This document shows positions 44,905 to 54,292 of a stretch of 64,000 nucleotides of DNA, in pieces. A model generated the notes under the pieces. The model was not told the DNA's origin and made no database searches. It was given only the letters and a program-made list of their open reading frames with translations. The position numbers and the translations under genes were made by a program. Source of the DNA: Aequorivita antarctica (GTDB lineage Bacteria > Bacteroidota > Bacteroidia > Flavobacteriales > Flavobacteriaceae); the NCBI RefSeq assembly GCF_007997155.1, contig NZ_VORT01000009.1, positions 62,001 to 126,000 of the forward strand, written 5' to 3'. The stretch's first letter is position 1. Every line of letters begins with the position of its first letter.

Positions 44905-45141
44905 CTATTTGTTTTTTAATTCTGATTGTATTTTGGCTAAAATGAAATTTTCATCAAGACTTTCCAATATTGCTTTTTCTTCAATGGAATTTTTTTGAAG
45001 TTCATTCCAATTATTAATGCTCAACGCAATTAAAATACCAATAACCACAAGGATTATTTCACCAATAGCGTATTTAAGATATTTACTGGTTTTCCCTTCA
45101 TTGAGAAGGTTTTTGTGGATGTTTCTAAAGAGTTTTATCAT
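44905..45141 (-). pseudogene. Truncated DUF6090 paralogue (78 aa)
   Basis: The N-terminus (MIKLFRNIHKNLLNEG...IGEIILVVIGILIALSINNWNE) is intact, including the membrane helix, but the frame ends after 78 residues where full copies have 238-259. Its ATG overlaps the permease stop (ATGA), so it may still be translated. No remainder is seen in the 89 bp before the S9 gene, which does contain a 19-bp palindrome (44846-44864). Confidence 0.8.
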
Positions 45142-46439
45142 ACAACTTTCTTTTTTAAAAACTTAATAGCGAAAAAAACAAGCGTTAATACAACTATGAC
45201 TATTCCTGTACCAATCATCTCATTTGCCGAAAGGCTTGATAAAAAGTATAGGATTATGGCAATAGCTAAAATGGGGACAGTCCAACCTCCTGGAATTTTA
45301 AATCCTCCAGTATATTGTTCTTTAGAATTGCGCAACTTAATTACAGAAAGTGCTACTCCCAAATAAAGAATCAACATTGCGCTACTGGCAATAATCACTA
45401 ATTGTTCAAAACTGCCAGTAACAGCTAAGATAAAACCGATAGTTGCATATAAAATAATGGCTATGTGTGGTGTAGCAAATGATTTGTGAATTCTGGATAA
45501 TGCATTTATCGGGATTACCTTATCTCTGGCAAGCGCATAAACTATTCTCGGACTATTCAGAATGGTCCCGCTCATATAACCAAACATGGAAATAACGGCG
45601 CCAACAATTAAAAGCATATATCCAAAAGGGCCAAAAACAACACGGGCGGTTTCAGCAAGTGGAGCTGCTTTAAAATTTGGTAAAGCATCGCCCATAACAC
45701 CTTGAGAAACTGTTTGAATTAAGATATAAACAATCGCGACTGTTGTAATACTTATTAAAATAGCTCTAGGGATTGTACGTTTTGGATTAATAACCTCTCC
45801 GCCAACAATAATACCCGTTTCGCAGCCTTGAAAAGCAAAAAATAAAATAAGGGATGTTTCGCCTAAAGTTTTAACACTCGGAAAATGTTGAAAATACAAA
45901 TTGCTTAAGGAAACATCCTTAATGCCGATGAAAATCAGTAAAAGCAAAGGTATTAGCTTAACGATGGTATTAAACTTCACTAAACCCATCCCTTGTTTTA
46001 AGCCAATTACATTTACGTAAACTAGACCGTAAAAAAGAATAAATAAAAACAAAAATCGAGGCCATCCATTTTCAAATATGGGATATGCCGAGGCAACAAC
46101 ATTTACTAGCGCATTAGAGACAGCGGCATCTGCAAACAAATTACTTCCAACAGCAAAAACACCAGCAACAAAGCCAGGATAATCGCCAAAAGCTGTTTCA
46201 ATATAGGTGTAGGGTCCGCCGGTGTTTGTTACTTTACTTCCAGCTTCTGCAAAACAAAGCATTATCATTGCCATTAACAGTCCGCAAAACAAATAAGCAA
46301 CAATGCTGGATGCTCCCATATAACTAGCTACAATTGCAGGTAGTACAAAAATACCAGAGCCAATAATAATATTAATGATGTTAGCCGATAAACCCAGTGC
46401 GCCAACTCTTCTTTTTAATCCTTCGTCTTTTTGAATCAT
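45138..46439 (-). CDS. APC family amino acid permease
   Basis: 433 residues with about 12 membrane helices. The first helix region GLSANIINIIIGSGIFVLPAIVASYMG carries the GSGIF motif of APC transporters, and TNTGGPYTYIETAFG and FFAFQGCETGIIVGGEVINPKRTIPRAI are family hallmarks. Expected to import amino acids or exchange them. Position among secreted peptidases suggests uptake of their products. Confidence 0.94.
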   Translation of the reverse strand: MIQKDEGLKRRVGALGLSANIINIIIGSGIFVLPAIVASYMGASSIVAYLFCGLLMAMIMLCFAEAGSKVTNTGGPYTYIETAFGDYPGFVAGVFAVGSNLFADAAVSNALVNVVASAYPIFENGWPRFLFLFILFYGLVYVNVIGLKQGMGLVKFNTIVKLIPLLLLIFIGIKDVSLSNLYFQHFPSVKTLGETSLILFFAFQGCETGIIVGGEVINPKRTIPRAILISITTVAIVYILIQTVSQGVMGDALPNFKAAPLAETARVVFGPFGYMLLIVGAVISMFGYMSGTILNSPRIVYALARDKVIPINALSRIHKSFATPHIAIILYATIGFILAVTGSFEQLVIIASSAMLILYLGVALSVIKLRNSKEQYTGGFKIPGGWTVPILAIAIILYFLSSLSANEMIGTGIVIVVLTLVFFAIKFLKKKVV

Positions 46440-46454
46440 AATATTATTTTCTAA

Positions 46455-47636
46455 TTATAAATAACTCAACCACCATTTATCCTTATTGTTAGCTTTATAG
46501 ATCATGTATTTTTTGCAGAAAGGGTAGAGTAGAAGCACTACGCCAATCCAAACCAGATAAACAACAAATAGGGAATAGCCATAGGTTATAAGACTTGCAT
46601 TACTGAAATTTTCCGCGGTCAAAATCATAGAATGCCAATCTCCACCAAAAATCATCATGCCAACAATTGCAAAAACGTGGATTACAAAAACGTGGAGGAA
46701 ATAATAAAACAGTGGAACCCTTCCAAAAACCAAAAAGAAATCCGTGAGCTTGTTTTTTGTGTTTTCAAATATGTATAGGAATATAAATGCTGGCCCCATT
46801 GTAATGCACAGATATAATAAAGAAGGCGGATATTTGGTTACGTTAAATATTGAAAGAATAGTTTTGGATGCGGTATCTTGAATTGTCCACGGCACTAGGT
46901 CGCCATAAACGTTCACTCCCCTTAAAACAAAAAATAGAAAAAGCGCGCCAAAGCCTAATAACAGTAGCCATTTTCCACGAATCATTGCATTAAAATCCTT
47001 TTGATAAAATGTGCCGAACAAATAGCCCAAAGCCATCAGTCCTATCCATGGAATTAACGGATAATGTAATATAACCAAAGAATTTGGCCCGAAAACCAAA
47101 CCGTTTTCCTGGTGTAAAATATACCAAATGATGGCCTCAAAGCTTTTGCCTTGCATCACAAAGTCGTCCAATAAATTATGTCCGGCAATCAGAGCAATTC
47201 CTATTATAAGAATAATTTTTTTCGGTAAATAGATAAGAAAGGAAAGGCAGACCATACTGCATCCGATGGCCCAGATAACTTGAAAAATATTAAGGCTATA
47301 TGTTAAATCAAATGTCCAGATAAGATTATTGACAGCGATTTCCAAAAAAATGAGCCAAATACCACGGGTAAACAGAAATTTAAAAAGTTCTGGTTTTGTT
47401 TTTCTGCTTCCATACAGAAATGCTGAGGTTCCTGCTAAAAACACAAATACCGGGGCACAATAGTGTGTAATAAAGCGTGTAAAAAACAGCATTGGTGTAG
47501 TAGTCTCCAGATTGCTGGGGTCAGAAAAAAAAGCACCATAATGGAAGTAATCCCGCACATGGTCCAAGGCCATGATGACCATCACAACGCCACGTAGGAC
47601 ATCAATGGATTCAATTCGGTTGGTTTTTGGTATCAT
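46455..47636 (-). CDS. DUF1624-type multi-pass membrane protein
   Basis: 393 residues with about ten membrane helices. The start IESIDVLRGVVMVIMALDHVRDYFH is the hallmark of DUF1624/heparan-alpha-glucosaminide acetyltransferase-like proteins, which move acyl groups across membranes in characterised members. No substrate can be inferred. It sits between the permease and the iminopeptidase-like gene with gaps of 15 and 31 bp. Confidence 0.88.
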   Translation of the reverse strand: MIPKTNRIESIDVLRGVVMVIMALDHVRDYFHYGAFFSDPSNLETTTPMLFFTRFITHYCAPVFVFLAGTSAFLYGSRKTKPELFKFLFTRGIWLIFLEIAVNNLIWTFDLTYSLNIFQVIWAIGCSMVCLSFLIYLPKKIILIIGIALIAGHNLLDDFVMQGKSFEAIIWYILHQENGLVFGPNSLVILHYPLIPWIGLMALGYLFGTFYQKDFNAMIRGKWLLLLGFGALFLFFVLRGVNVYGDLVPWTIQDTASKTILSIFNVTKYPPSLLYLCITMGPAFIFLYIFENTKNKLTDFFLVFGRVPLFYYFLHVFVIHVFAIVGMMIFGGDWHSMILTAENFSNASLITYGYSLFVVYLVWIGVVLLLYPFCKKYMIYKANNKDKWWLSYL

Positions 47637-47667
47637 TGGTTGTTAATTAGCTGATTTTACACCAACC

Positions 47668-48717
47668 TTATTTGAATTCTCCTGTATTTACATCTTTAAT
47701 AAATTTTATCAATCCTGGAAAATAAGTTTCTGGGTCATCATATTGTGAAACGTGTCCTGCATTGACTGTCAAACTTCTTCCGTGTTGCACTTGGGTGCTC
47801 ATCCATTCCATATATTTTGGGTCCATAGTGTCGTATTTTCCACCAATCATTAAAGTTGGAACAGTCAATTCCTTTAATCTATCGGAAACATCCCAGCCTT
47901 TCAATGTTGCATTTCCAGTTACACCAAATTCACTATAACCCTGCATATAGATATAAATGTTTGGGTTGAGGTGCGAAAAACCGCGATTGATAAACTCGGG
48001 CCATTCATCCAAAGGTTTGCGAAGGATGTGTTCTGTGTAATAATTATTCATCACCAACTCGGCGTATCTGGGATTTGAGAAATCTTCCTTTGCCTCCAAT
48101 TCCTTGATTTCTTTATAAATTTCTGGAGGAAGTTGAGCTCCCAATACTTCAGCATATTTTTCATACTCAGGAATGCTGGCCATCATATTTGAAATAATCA
48201 AACCTTTTAAATTGTTTTGATATTTCAGTGCGTATTCCATTGCCAAAATTCCGCCCCACGATTGACCAAGAAGATAGAAATTGTCTTTATCTAAATTTAA
48301 AGCCTTGCGCACTTGCTCCACTTCTTCCACAAAATGTTCTGTGGTCCAAAGTGTGGAATCGTTGGGCTTGTCGCTGTAATAACTGTCCAGTTGATCGTAA
48401 TAGATGTATTCTATTTCTTCATTGGGAAGATAGCCGTCAAAATTTTCAAAAAATTCGTGGGTACCACCGGGACCACCGTGAAGTAGTAAAACCTTCATTT
48501 TTGGGTTGTTGCCCATGCGTTTTGTCCACACATTAAAAGTGCCTTTTGGAGTAGTAATCGGAATCATTTTGATGCCGCCCGTTATTTGATCATCGCTATT
48601 TGAATAGTCGAAATAATTGGATTTACAGTCGGTTTCAGACTTTGCGGTTTCTTTTTTTTCGGCACAGCTTAAAAGTAGCACTGCGGAAATTATGAGAAAG
48701 TAAATTGTATTTTTCAT
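47668..48717 (-). CDS. Prolyl iminopeptidase-like alpha/beta hydrolase lipoprotein
   Basis: About 349 residues from ATG at 48717, which begins the lipoprotein signal MKNTIYFLIISAVLLLSC; a longer in-frame start would overlap the M19 gene. Catalytic features of the proline iminopeptidase family: LLLHGGPGGTHEFF (oxyanion), GQSWGGILAMEYA (Ser), GGKYDTMDP (Asp) and NAGHVSQYDDPE (His). It would release N-terminal proline from peptides in the periplasm. Probably co-transcribed with the M19 dipeptidase. Confidence 0.92.
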   Translation of the reverse strand: MKNTIYFLIISAVLLLSCAEKKETAKSETDCKSNYFDYSNSDDQITGGIKMIPITTPKGTFNVWTKRMGNNPKMKVLLLHGGPGGTHEFFENFDGYLPNEEIEYIYYDQLDSYYSDKPNDSTLWTTEHFVEEVEQVRKALNLDKDNFYLLGQSWGGILAMEYALKYQNNLKGLIISNMMASIPEYEKYAEVLGAQLPPEIYKEIKELEAKEDFSNPRYAELVMNNYYTEHILRKPLDEWPEFINRGFSHLNPNIYIYMQGYSEFGVTGNATLKGWDVSDRLKELTVPTLMIGGKYDTMDPKYMEWMSTQVQHGRSLTVNAGHVSQYDDPETYFPGLIKFIKDVNTGEFK

Positions 48718-48733
48718 AAGTGTTGGTTTTATG

Positions 48734-49915
48734 TTAATTGGTTTCATTGGCTTTTAAAACTCGAAGCAGATTTCCGCCAAGGATTTTATCAATATCTTTT
48801 TCGCTGTAGCCTTTTTCAACCAAGGCTTTTGTAATTTTTATATAATCGGTAACATCATCCAATTGTTTTGGTGGCAGAAAAATTCCGTCAAAATCGGAAC
48901 CGATACCTACATAATCCACACCTACCAAATTGATGACGTATTCTATATGTTTAATTACCAGTTCAAAAGGTGCGCGAAATTGTTGGGATTCATCTGCATA
49001 TTTTATGTAGATACTTTCTTGAGCGATAAATGGATTCATCCCAGCCTGCGTTAATGAATCTATTTCTGCTTTGTATTTTTTAAGAAAGACACTTTCCCGT
49101 TTATCAACAGTTGGATCAATAAATCCTGAATTAAAGTTTATTTGAATTACGCCACCATTTTTTGCAATCGCTTTTATTTGATCATCTTTCAGATTTCGAG
49201 GATGTGGACAAAGTGTATAAACTGAACTATGTGAAGCGATAACAGGTTTTGAAGTTGTGGCGATTACATCATAAAACGTTTGTTCACCCACGTGCGAAAT
49301 ATCTATTAACATTCCCAAGCGGTTCATTTTTTGGACTACTTGTTTGCCAAAAGCGGTAAGCCCATTTTTTCCTTCGGAATTTTTTGCGCCTTCCGGATTG
49401 GTTTCGTCGGCAGCGCTGGTTGCCCATGGTGTAGAGTTATTCCAAGTTAACGTGATGTAGCGAGTACCGCGATTATAAAGCGCTTCAAGCTTGCCCAAAT
49501 CATTCTCAAACTGATGGCCGCCTTCCAAACCTACTAAAGCCGCAATTTTGCCATTTTTTACCGCTTTTAAAAGTTCTTTTGAATTGGCGACTTTTACGAT
49601 TTTATCAGGATTCCGTTTTATTACAGCATCCAAACTATCTATTTGGCGGTTGGCAAAGGCATACGGATTTACCCTTTCGCCATCGCTCCAAACAGAAAAG
49701 AATTGAACATCTAAGCCACCTTCCTTCATCCTGTTGAGGTCGCTGTGGGTTTTGCCTTTTAAATCGGTGTCGAATACTAAATTCTTCTCCATTGTTTGGG
49801 TAAGAAAATCGTTGTGAGTGTCCACAAGAATGGCTTTGCTGTGAATTTTTTGATAATTCTGGGCGCTTAATTGAAGCGTTGCAATTCCTAATAAAATAAA
49901 TAGTTTTGTTTTCAT
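48734..49915 (-). CDS. Secreted M19 membrane-type dipeptidase
   Basis: 393 residues with a signal peptide (FILLGIATLQLSAQ). Renal-dipeptidase zinc-site motifs: VDTHNDFL, LVGLEGGHQ, ISHVGEQTF, ASHSSVYTLCPHPRNL and GIGSDFDGI. It cleaves dipeptides, including those with D-residues in known members. 126 bp after the M14 peptidase gene on the same strand. Confidence 0.95.
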   Translation of the reverse strand: MKTKLFILLGIATLQLSAQNYQKIHSKAILVDTHNDFLTQTMEKNLVFDTDLKGKTHSDLNRMKEGGLDVQFFSVWSDGERVNPYAFANRQIDSLDAVIKRNPDKIVKVANSKELLKAVKNGKIAALVGLEGGHQFENDLGKLEALYNRGTRYITLTWNNSTPWATSAADETNPEGAKNSEGKNGLTAFGKQVVQKMNRLGMLIDISHVGEQTFYDVIATTSKPVIASHSSVYTLCPHPRNLKDDQIKAIAKNGGVIQINFNSGFIDPTVDKRESVFLKKYKAEIDSLTQAGMNPFIAQESIYIKYADESQQFRAPFELVIKHIEYVINLVGVDYVGIGSDFDGIFLPPKQLDDVTDYIKITKALVEKGYSEKDIDKILGGNLLRVLKANETN

Positions 49916-50041
49916 ATGTTGATGTTTATTGTTTTTTACCGGTTATATGTAATTGCTTCGCCAATTCGTGCAAAGCTCTCGGGTCTCATATCATTATTGG
50001 TTTTTGCTACCAATTATTGGTTATGCTCATTTCATAATATT

Positions 50042-51901
50042 TTATAAATTTCTTCCAATTGGGTATAATAAATAGCGCTCATCATAGAATTTTGTTTTGC
50101 TATAAAACCAAGTGTATATGGTATTTGGGTCGTTCGCAAAAATAGTATCCGATGCTTTTTTATCTTCAAATTCTTTTAGTAATTCGGGGGAATCCGCAAG
50201 CATTTTTGTGATGGTTGGTTCCATAACATAGGCTTCAATATATTCAGTACGTTGAAAAATCGCATTGAAAAATCCCCAACTCAAAAAAGAATCGGGTGAT
50301 TTGGGTTCCAATAAAAACATCGTTAAATCTCCTAAAGGTTGGTCGGTTGAAATATATACTGAACCTGCTGGAAAGACTTCTTTTCGGATTTCTGGAACGG
50401 GTATACCTTTTACTTGCATATGGCCTTCATAGGGTAAAACGTTGCCTGAGTCATCCTGAAATTTTGCGTCTTGAATGCGGTACATTTCTACAGCTACTTC
50501 TTTTGGTTCTTTTAAAATTTCCATTTGAATACCATGTAGCTTTAGCCTTTCAATGACTTCAGAACACCATATTGGCACATAATATCCTTTTGGGCGAACC
50601 ACCAAATCCATAGGTTCTGTGGCTTTAAAATTGGCAATGGTCATGGTTACCGGTTTGCCTGTCCATTCCACATAATCCGTATTGGTTACTTTGGATTTTA
50701 CAATTTTTGATTCAATTCCTAAAAGTTTTAGACTATCGGGAGCCGCAACCACATCCTCTTTCAACTTCGCGATGGATAAATTTTCAAAATTTACTTTATC
50801 ATCCATTTGTGGCACTTTAAACTTCATAGGAAGCGGGGATTCTCTTTTTGCCCTATCGGTTATCGTGCTTTCTTTTAGTGAATTTCCCTCTGTTGCTAGT
50901 ATTTTTAAAGTGCTTTCTAATAATACATATGTTCCTAAAACCCGTTGTTTGAATGGCTTTAAAGAATGATTTTCAACAAGAACGCTAGCAGTATGCCGCG
51001 CATCTCCATAAGCATCTGAAAATCGAGGTTCTCCTGATGCAAGTATATTTCCTTCAGAAAAGTCACGATCGTTTAAAGCAAACAATAATTGTCCGGGAAT
51101 GTGTCCATTGGCAATTAGGTCTTTATCCGCCTGTGTTTTGTAGGTTTTGTCTAGCCAATTGGAAATAGATTTTGAATACCCTTGTCCATCCAAACCACCA
51201 AATGTAATGTCGTATTGATAATCAGCACCGTCGGTAACGTGAAGATCCATGTAAAGTAACGGGTCATATTCATTGATCACATTTATTACGGATTGCACTT
51301 CTTTGGTGTCTATTTTGGCATAATCTCTATTCAGGTTTAAATTTTGGGCATTGGTACGCCATCCCATATTTTGCGGTCCTCGCTGATTGGGTCTGTTAAA
51401 TGATGAACTTCGCTCATGTCCATCTACATTTAGGATGGGAATAAATAAAAAATTCACATTTTCTATCAATGACTTCTTATTTCCAAAAGCAATATCACGA
51501 AGAAGCATCATTCCCGCATCTTTTCCGTCAATTTCCCCAGAATGGATTCCAGCTTGCGCCAATAATATTGGTTTTCCTGATTTTTTTAATGATGCGGCAG
51601 TCACTGTTTTTTCTGTGGAAGCAATCACCATATAAATAATTCTTCCTTCCGGGCTTTTGCCAATAGAAGTCATAGTAATGAATGGCGAAGCGTCAGCTAG
51701 TTTTTTAAACCAACTCATCGTTTCGTCATAGGTTGGGGTTTTGGTGAAAGCTGATGTTTCTGCAGTTGTTATCCACTTATTTGAAGCATTTGCAATGAGT
51801 AATTCACTTTTTCCGTGCCATTCTTGTATGGGTGGAAGTATGGACTGCGCATTTAATTGAAAGGTTGCGATACTTAATAAAATTAATAGTTTTGTTTTCA
51901 T
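50042..51901 (-). CDS. Secreted M14 family metallocarboxypeptidase
   Basis: 619 residues with a signal peptide nearly identical to that of the M19 protein (MKTKLLILLSIATFQLNAQ), hinting at local sequence exchange. The zinc motif HxxE is in AGIHSGEIDGKDAG, the third ligand His in YMDLHVTDGAD; RNP-like DGHERSSSFNRPNQRG follows. It removes C-terminal residues from peptides. Sits directly downstream of the DUF6090 array. Confidence 0.93.
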   Translation of the reverse strand: MKTKLLILLSIATFQLNAQSILPPIQEWHGKSELLIANASNKWITTAETSAFTKTPTYDETMSWFKKLADASPFITMTSIGKSPEGRIIYMVIASTEKTVTAASLKKSGKPILLAQAGIHSGEIDGKDAGMMLLRDIAFGNKKSLIENVNFLFIPILNVDGHERSSSFNRPNQRGPQNMGWRTNAQNLNLNRDYAKIDTKEVQSVINVINEYDPLLYMDLHVTDGADYQYDITFGGLDGQGYSKSISNWLDKTYKTQADKDLIANGHIPGQLLFALNDRDFSEGNILASGEPRFSDAYGDARHTASVLVENHSLKPFKQRVLGTYVLLESTLKILATEGNSLKESTITDRAKRESPLPMKFKVPQMDDKVNFENLSIAKLKEDVVAAPDSLKLLGIESKIVKSKVTNTDYVEWTGKPVTMTIANFKATEPMDLVVRPKGYYVPIWCSEVIERLKLHGIQMEILKEPKEVAVEMYRIQDAKFQDDSGNVLPYEGHMQVKGIPVPEIRKEVFPAGSVYISTDQPLGDLTMFLLEPKSPDSFLSWGFFNAIFQRTEYIEAYVMEPTITKMLADSPELLKEFEDKKASDTIFANDPNTIYTWFYSKTKFYDERYLLYPIGRNL

Positions 51902-51966
51902 TTAGTGTGCTGATTTTGAAAGGTTAGCTAGTGATGTTATATTGAAAGTTACTTAGAATTAATTCA

Positions 51967-52725
51967 TTATTTTCTGTTTTCTAATTCAGTATCAATTGAA
52001 ACAACGAGTTCTTTACAAACAAAAATCTGTGTTGCCATTAAATCACGTCTTGCTGTATTGCTATATTCTTGAATGTAATTTGCTTTTTTATAAAATGCCA
52101 AATATGTTGGTGTGTTTAGGTTGTGCACCCACGTTGTGTCAATATTTTTTATGTTTATCAGTTTCGTTTTTAGCTTATCTATAAGTAGTTCATATTGATA
52201 TAAATCGGGATGATTCATCATTTTTAAAACTTCTTTATTGATTTCAAGAAATGCTAACGAGTAGTTGTCTGCTTGAGAATAAAACTGGGTTATTTTTGTT
52301 TTGAGTGTTTTATTTTTAAGATTATAAAATTTACCTGTATTCAGCATTTCATCATAGGTGCTTCTTGTTAATGGAAATACCTTCAAACGGGTAACAATAA
52401 GCGTATCAATTTGTCTAAAATCTTCAACTTTAGGATTATTATTGAATAATTTTAAACCATCGGCAGTACTTCGCTCAAAGGTTGCGTAAAGTGAATCTAG
52501 CTTTGTAAAGTCTGAAATGTTGCTTTGGAGTTCTTCTTTTAAATTTTGTAAGTCATCTCTTTCTTGTAAATTTTTTATTCGGTTTTGATTCCAATTGTTT
52601 ATTGCCAAAGCAATCAAAATGCCAATGACCACGAGGATTATTTCGCCAATGGCGTATTTGAGATATTTTGTGGTTTTGCCTTCTGCGAGCATGTTTTGTC
52701 TAATGTTTCTGAAGAGTTTTATCAT
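51967..52725 (-). CDS. DUF6090 membrane protein, copy A
   Basis: 252 residues. The conserved 50-residue N-terminus (MIKLFRNIRQNMLAEGKTT, then IGEIILVVIGILIALAINNWNQ) has one membrane helix. The remaining ~200 residues are mostly helical and diverge strongly between copies. Orientation suggests a short cytoplasmic N-terminus and a large periplasmic region. Function unknown. It lies upstream of the M14 gene. Confidence 0.85.
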   Translation of the reverse strand: MIKLFRNIRQNMLAEGKTTKYLKYAIGEIILVVIGILIALAINNWNQNRIKNLQERDDLQNLKEELQSNISDFTKLDSLYATFERSTADGLKLFNNNPKVEDFRQIDTLIVTRLKVFPLTRSTYDEMLNTGKFYNLKNKTLKTKITQFYSQADNYSLAFLEINKEVLKMMNHPDLYQYELLIDKLKTKLINIKNIDTTWVHNLNTPTYLAFYKKANYIQEYSNTARRDLMATQIFVCKELVVSIDTELENRK

Positions 52726-52764
52726 TTAGGTTAGCAGTTAATATTATAAAGTATTGTGCTTTCG

Positions 52765-53508
52765 TTATGTCTTTAATTCTGTATTAATTAGTTCCATAAT
52801 AGTATTTATTTCCTTTTGCATTTCTTCTAATCTCTCTTTGGTTTCGTTTAGAGATATACTTTTCCAACGATGTATTCCTTCGTAAACCAAAATCAGCTTC
52901 TTTAAATTTTCGTCAATATTTAAAAAATCCTTTAGTTTAGGTTGATTCAATAGCCTTTTAGGTAGCGTTGTTGACCCTAGCAAAAGGCTTAAATTTTGAG
53001 TAATGTCACTCTTTCCATTGTCTGTATCTTCAAAACGCTTTATAGTAAGGGCTTGAAGACGTTTTAGATCGACTAATCTATTTCTTATATTAGAAGGAAT
53101 TAATCCAATATCACCAGTGCTCTGAAGTGATTCTATAGTACTTGTATTAAATGTTAATGGTGTCGTTTCCAAATCGAGTTTAGAGATCTGTTCATAAACT
53201 TGATTTGGTGTTAATACATCTTTATGATACCCATCTGTATAACTCTCATATTCTTTTAAGTAAGCGCTAGATTCTTCAAGGTAGTCTTTTGAAAATTTAA
53301 TATCGCTTTTCAAGTCGTCTATTAACTGCACATAATAATCTTGTTTCTTTGCATTTAATTTTTGCTTTTCATTCCAATTATTAATGCTCAAAGCAATCAA
53401 AATTCCAATGACCACGAGGATTATTTCACCAATGGCGTAGAGGAGGTATTTGCTTGCTCTGTTTTCTTTAATCATGTTTTGGCGTATTTTTCTAAAAAAT
53501 TTAATCAT
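52765..53508 (-). CDS. DUF6090 membrane protein, copy B
   Basis: 247 residues, same architecture. Its N-terminus is the most divergent of the set (MIKFFRKIRQNMIKENRASKYL), while IGEIILVVIGILIALSINNWNE is unchanged. Its start overlaps the stop of copy C by 8 bp. The C-terminal half is helical and charged (RLEEMQKEINTIMELINTELKT). Confidence 0.85.
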   Translation of the reverse strand: MIKFFRKIRQNMIKENRASKYLLYAIGEIILVVIGILIALSINNWNEKQKLNAKKQDYYVQLIDDLKSDIKFSKDYLEESSAYLKEYESYTDGYHKDVLTPNQVYEQISKLDLETTPLTFNTSTIESLQSTGDIGLIPSNIRNRLVDLKRLQALTIKRFEDTDNGKSDITQNLSLLLGSTTLPKRLLNQPKLKDFLNIDENLKKLILVYEGIHRWKSISLNETKERLEEMQKEINTIMELINTELKT

Positions 53509-54280
53509 GTTGCAATTCGTTTTTTATGAGATCCTTTAATTTGATTGTCTCAATAATGAGTTCTTTCATTTTAATCATATTTTGATTTTGGCCTTCTCCA
53601 ATTAGGTCCATTCCTATTTGGTAATCTTTGTATTCTTTCGAGTTTTTGTCAGTGTAAAATGGATAGTTATTTAGGTTGAAATTGAGGGAGTCTATATGAT
53701 AATCCATCATTAGCTTCCCAAAACCATCATCAAATTTTATAAATCCATAATTTATGTCTTTAGAGTTCGTTACATTATAGTCTGATTCGCGTTCGCCTCT
53801 TTTGTAGTAGGTTGTGATGGCTTCCACCAAAGTTTCAGAACCCAGAGAATATAATTTGCCTGTATTGCTCAATTCGGAGTATGTGTTGTCATTCAAATTC
53901 AAAAGCGAACTTCCTGAATTAAAGGGAGCTGTCATGAGGTAGTTGAAATGAGATTCTTTCAGTCCTAAATAGGTTAGTTTTAATATGGAATCACATGCTT
54001 TTACCGCTTCTTCCAACGATGGATAGGTGCCGTCATTTAAAGAATCATAAACTATGGTACTTAATCGTTTCTCATTAGCATCAAGGTCTTTTAGCATTTT
54101 GCTTAAAAACACTTTGTTGCTTTGTTTTAACTGTCGTTCGTTATTCCAGTTGTTGATTCCCAATGCAATCAAAATCCCAATGACCACGAGGATGATTTCG
54201 CCGATGGCGTATTTGAGGTAGTTGGTTGTTTTACCTTCCTTTAAAAGGTTTTTGCGGATATTTCGGAAGAGTTTAATCAT
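53501..54280 (-). CDS. DUF6090 membrane protein, copy C
   Basis: 259 residues. N-terminus MIKLFRNIRKNLLKEGKTT plus the conserved membrane helix (ILIALGINNWNNE), then a variable helical region with a Tyr/Asn-rich middle (YSELSNTGKLYSLGSETLVEAITTYYKRGE). The middle motif STGKLYxL is also visible in copy A (LNTGKFYNLK), showing that the variable part is homologous. Confidence 0.85.
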   Translation of the reverse strand: MIKLFRNIRKNLLKEGKTTNYLKYAIGEIILVVIGILIALGINNWNNERQLKQSNKVFLSKMLKDLDANEKRLSTIVYDSLNDGTYPSLEEAVKACDSILKLTYLGLKESHFNYLMTAPFNSGSSLLNLNDNTYSELSNTGKLYSLGSETLVEAITTYYKRGERESDYNVTNSKDINYGFIKFDDGFGKLMMDYHIDSLNFNLNNYPFYTDKNSKEYKDYQIGMDLIGEGQNQNMIKMKELIIETIKLKDLIKNELQHD

Positions 54281-54292
54281 TATTTTCTAAAT

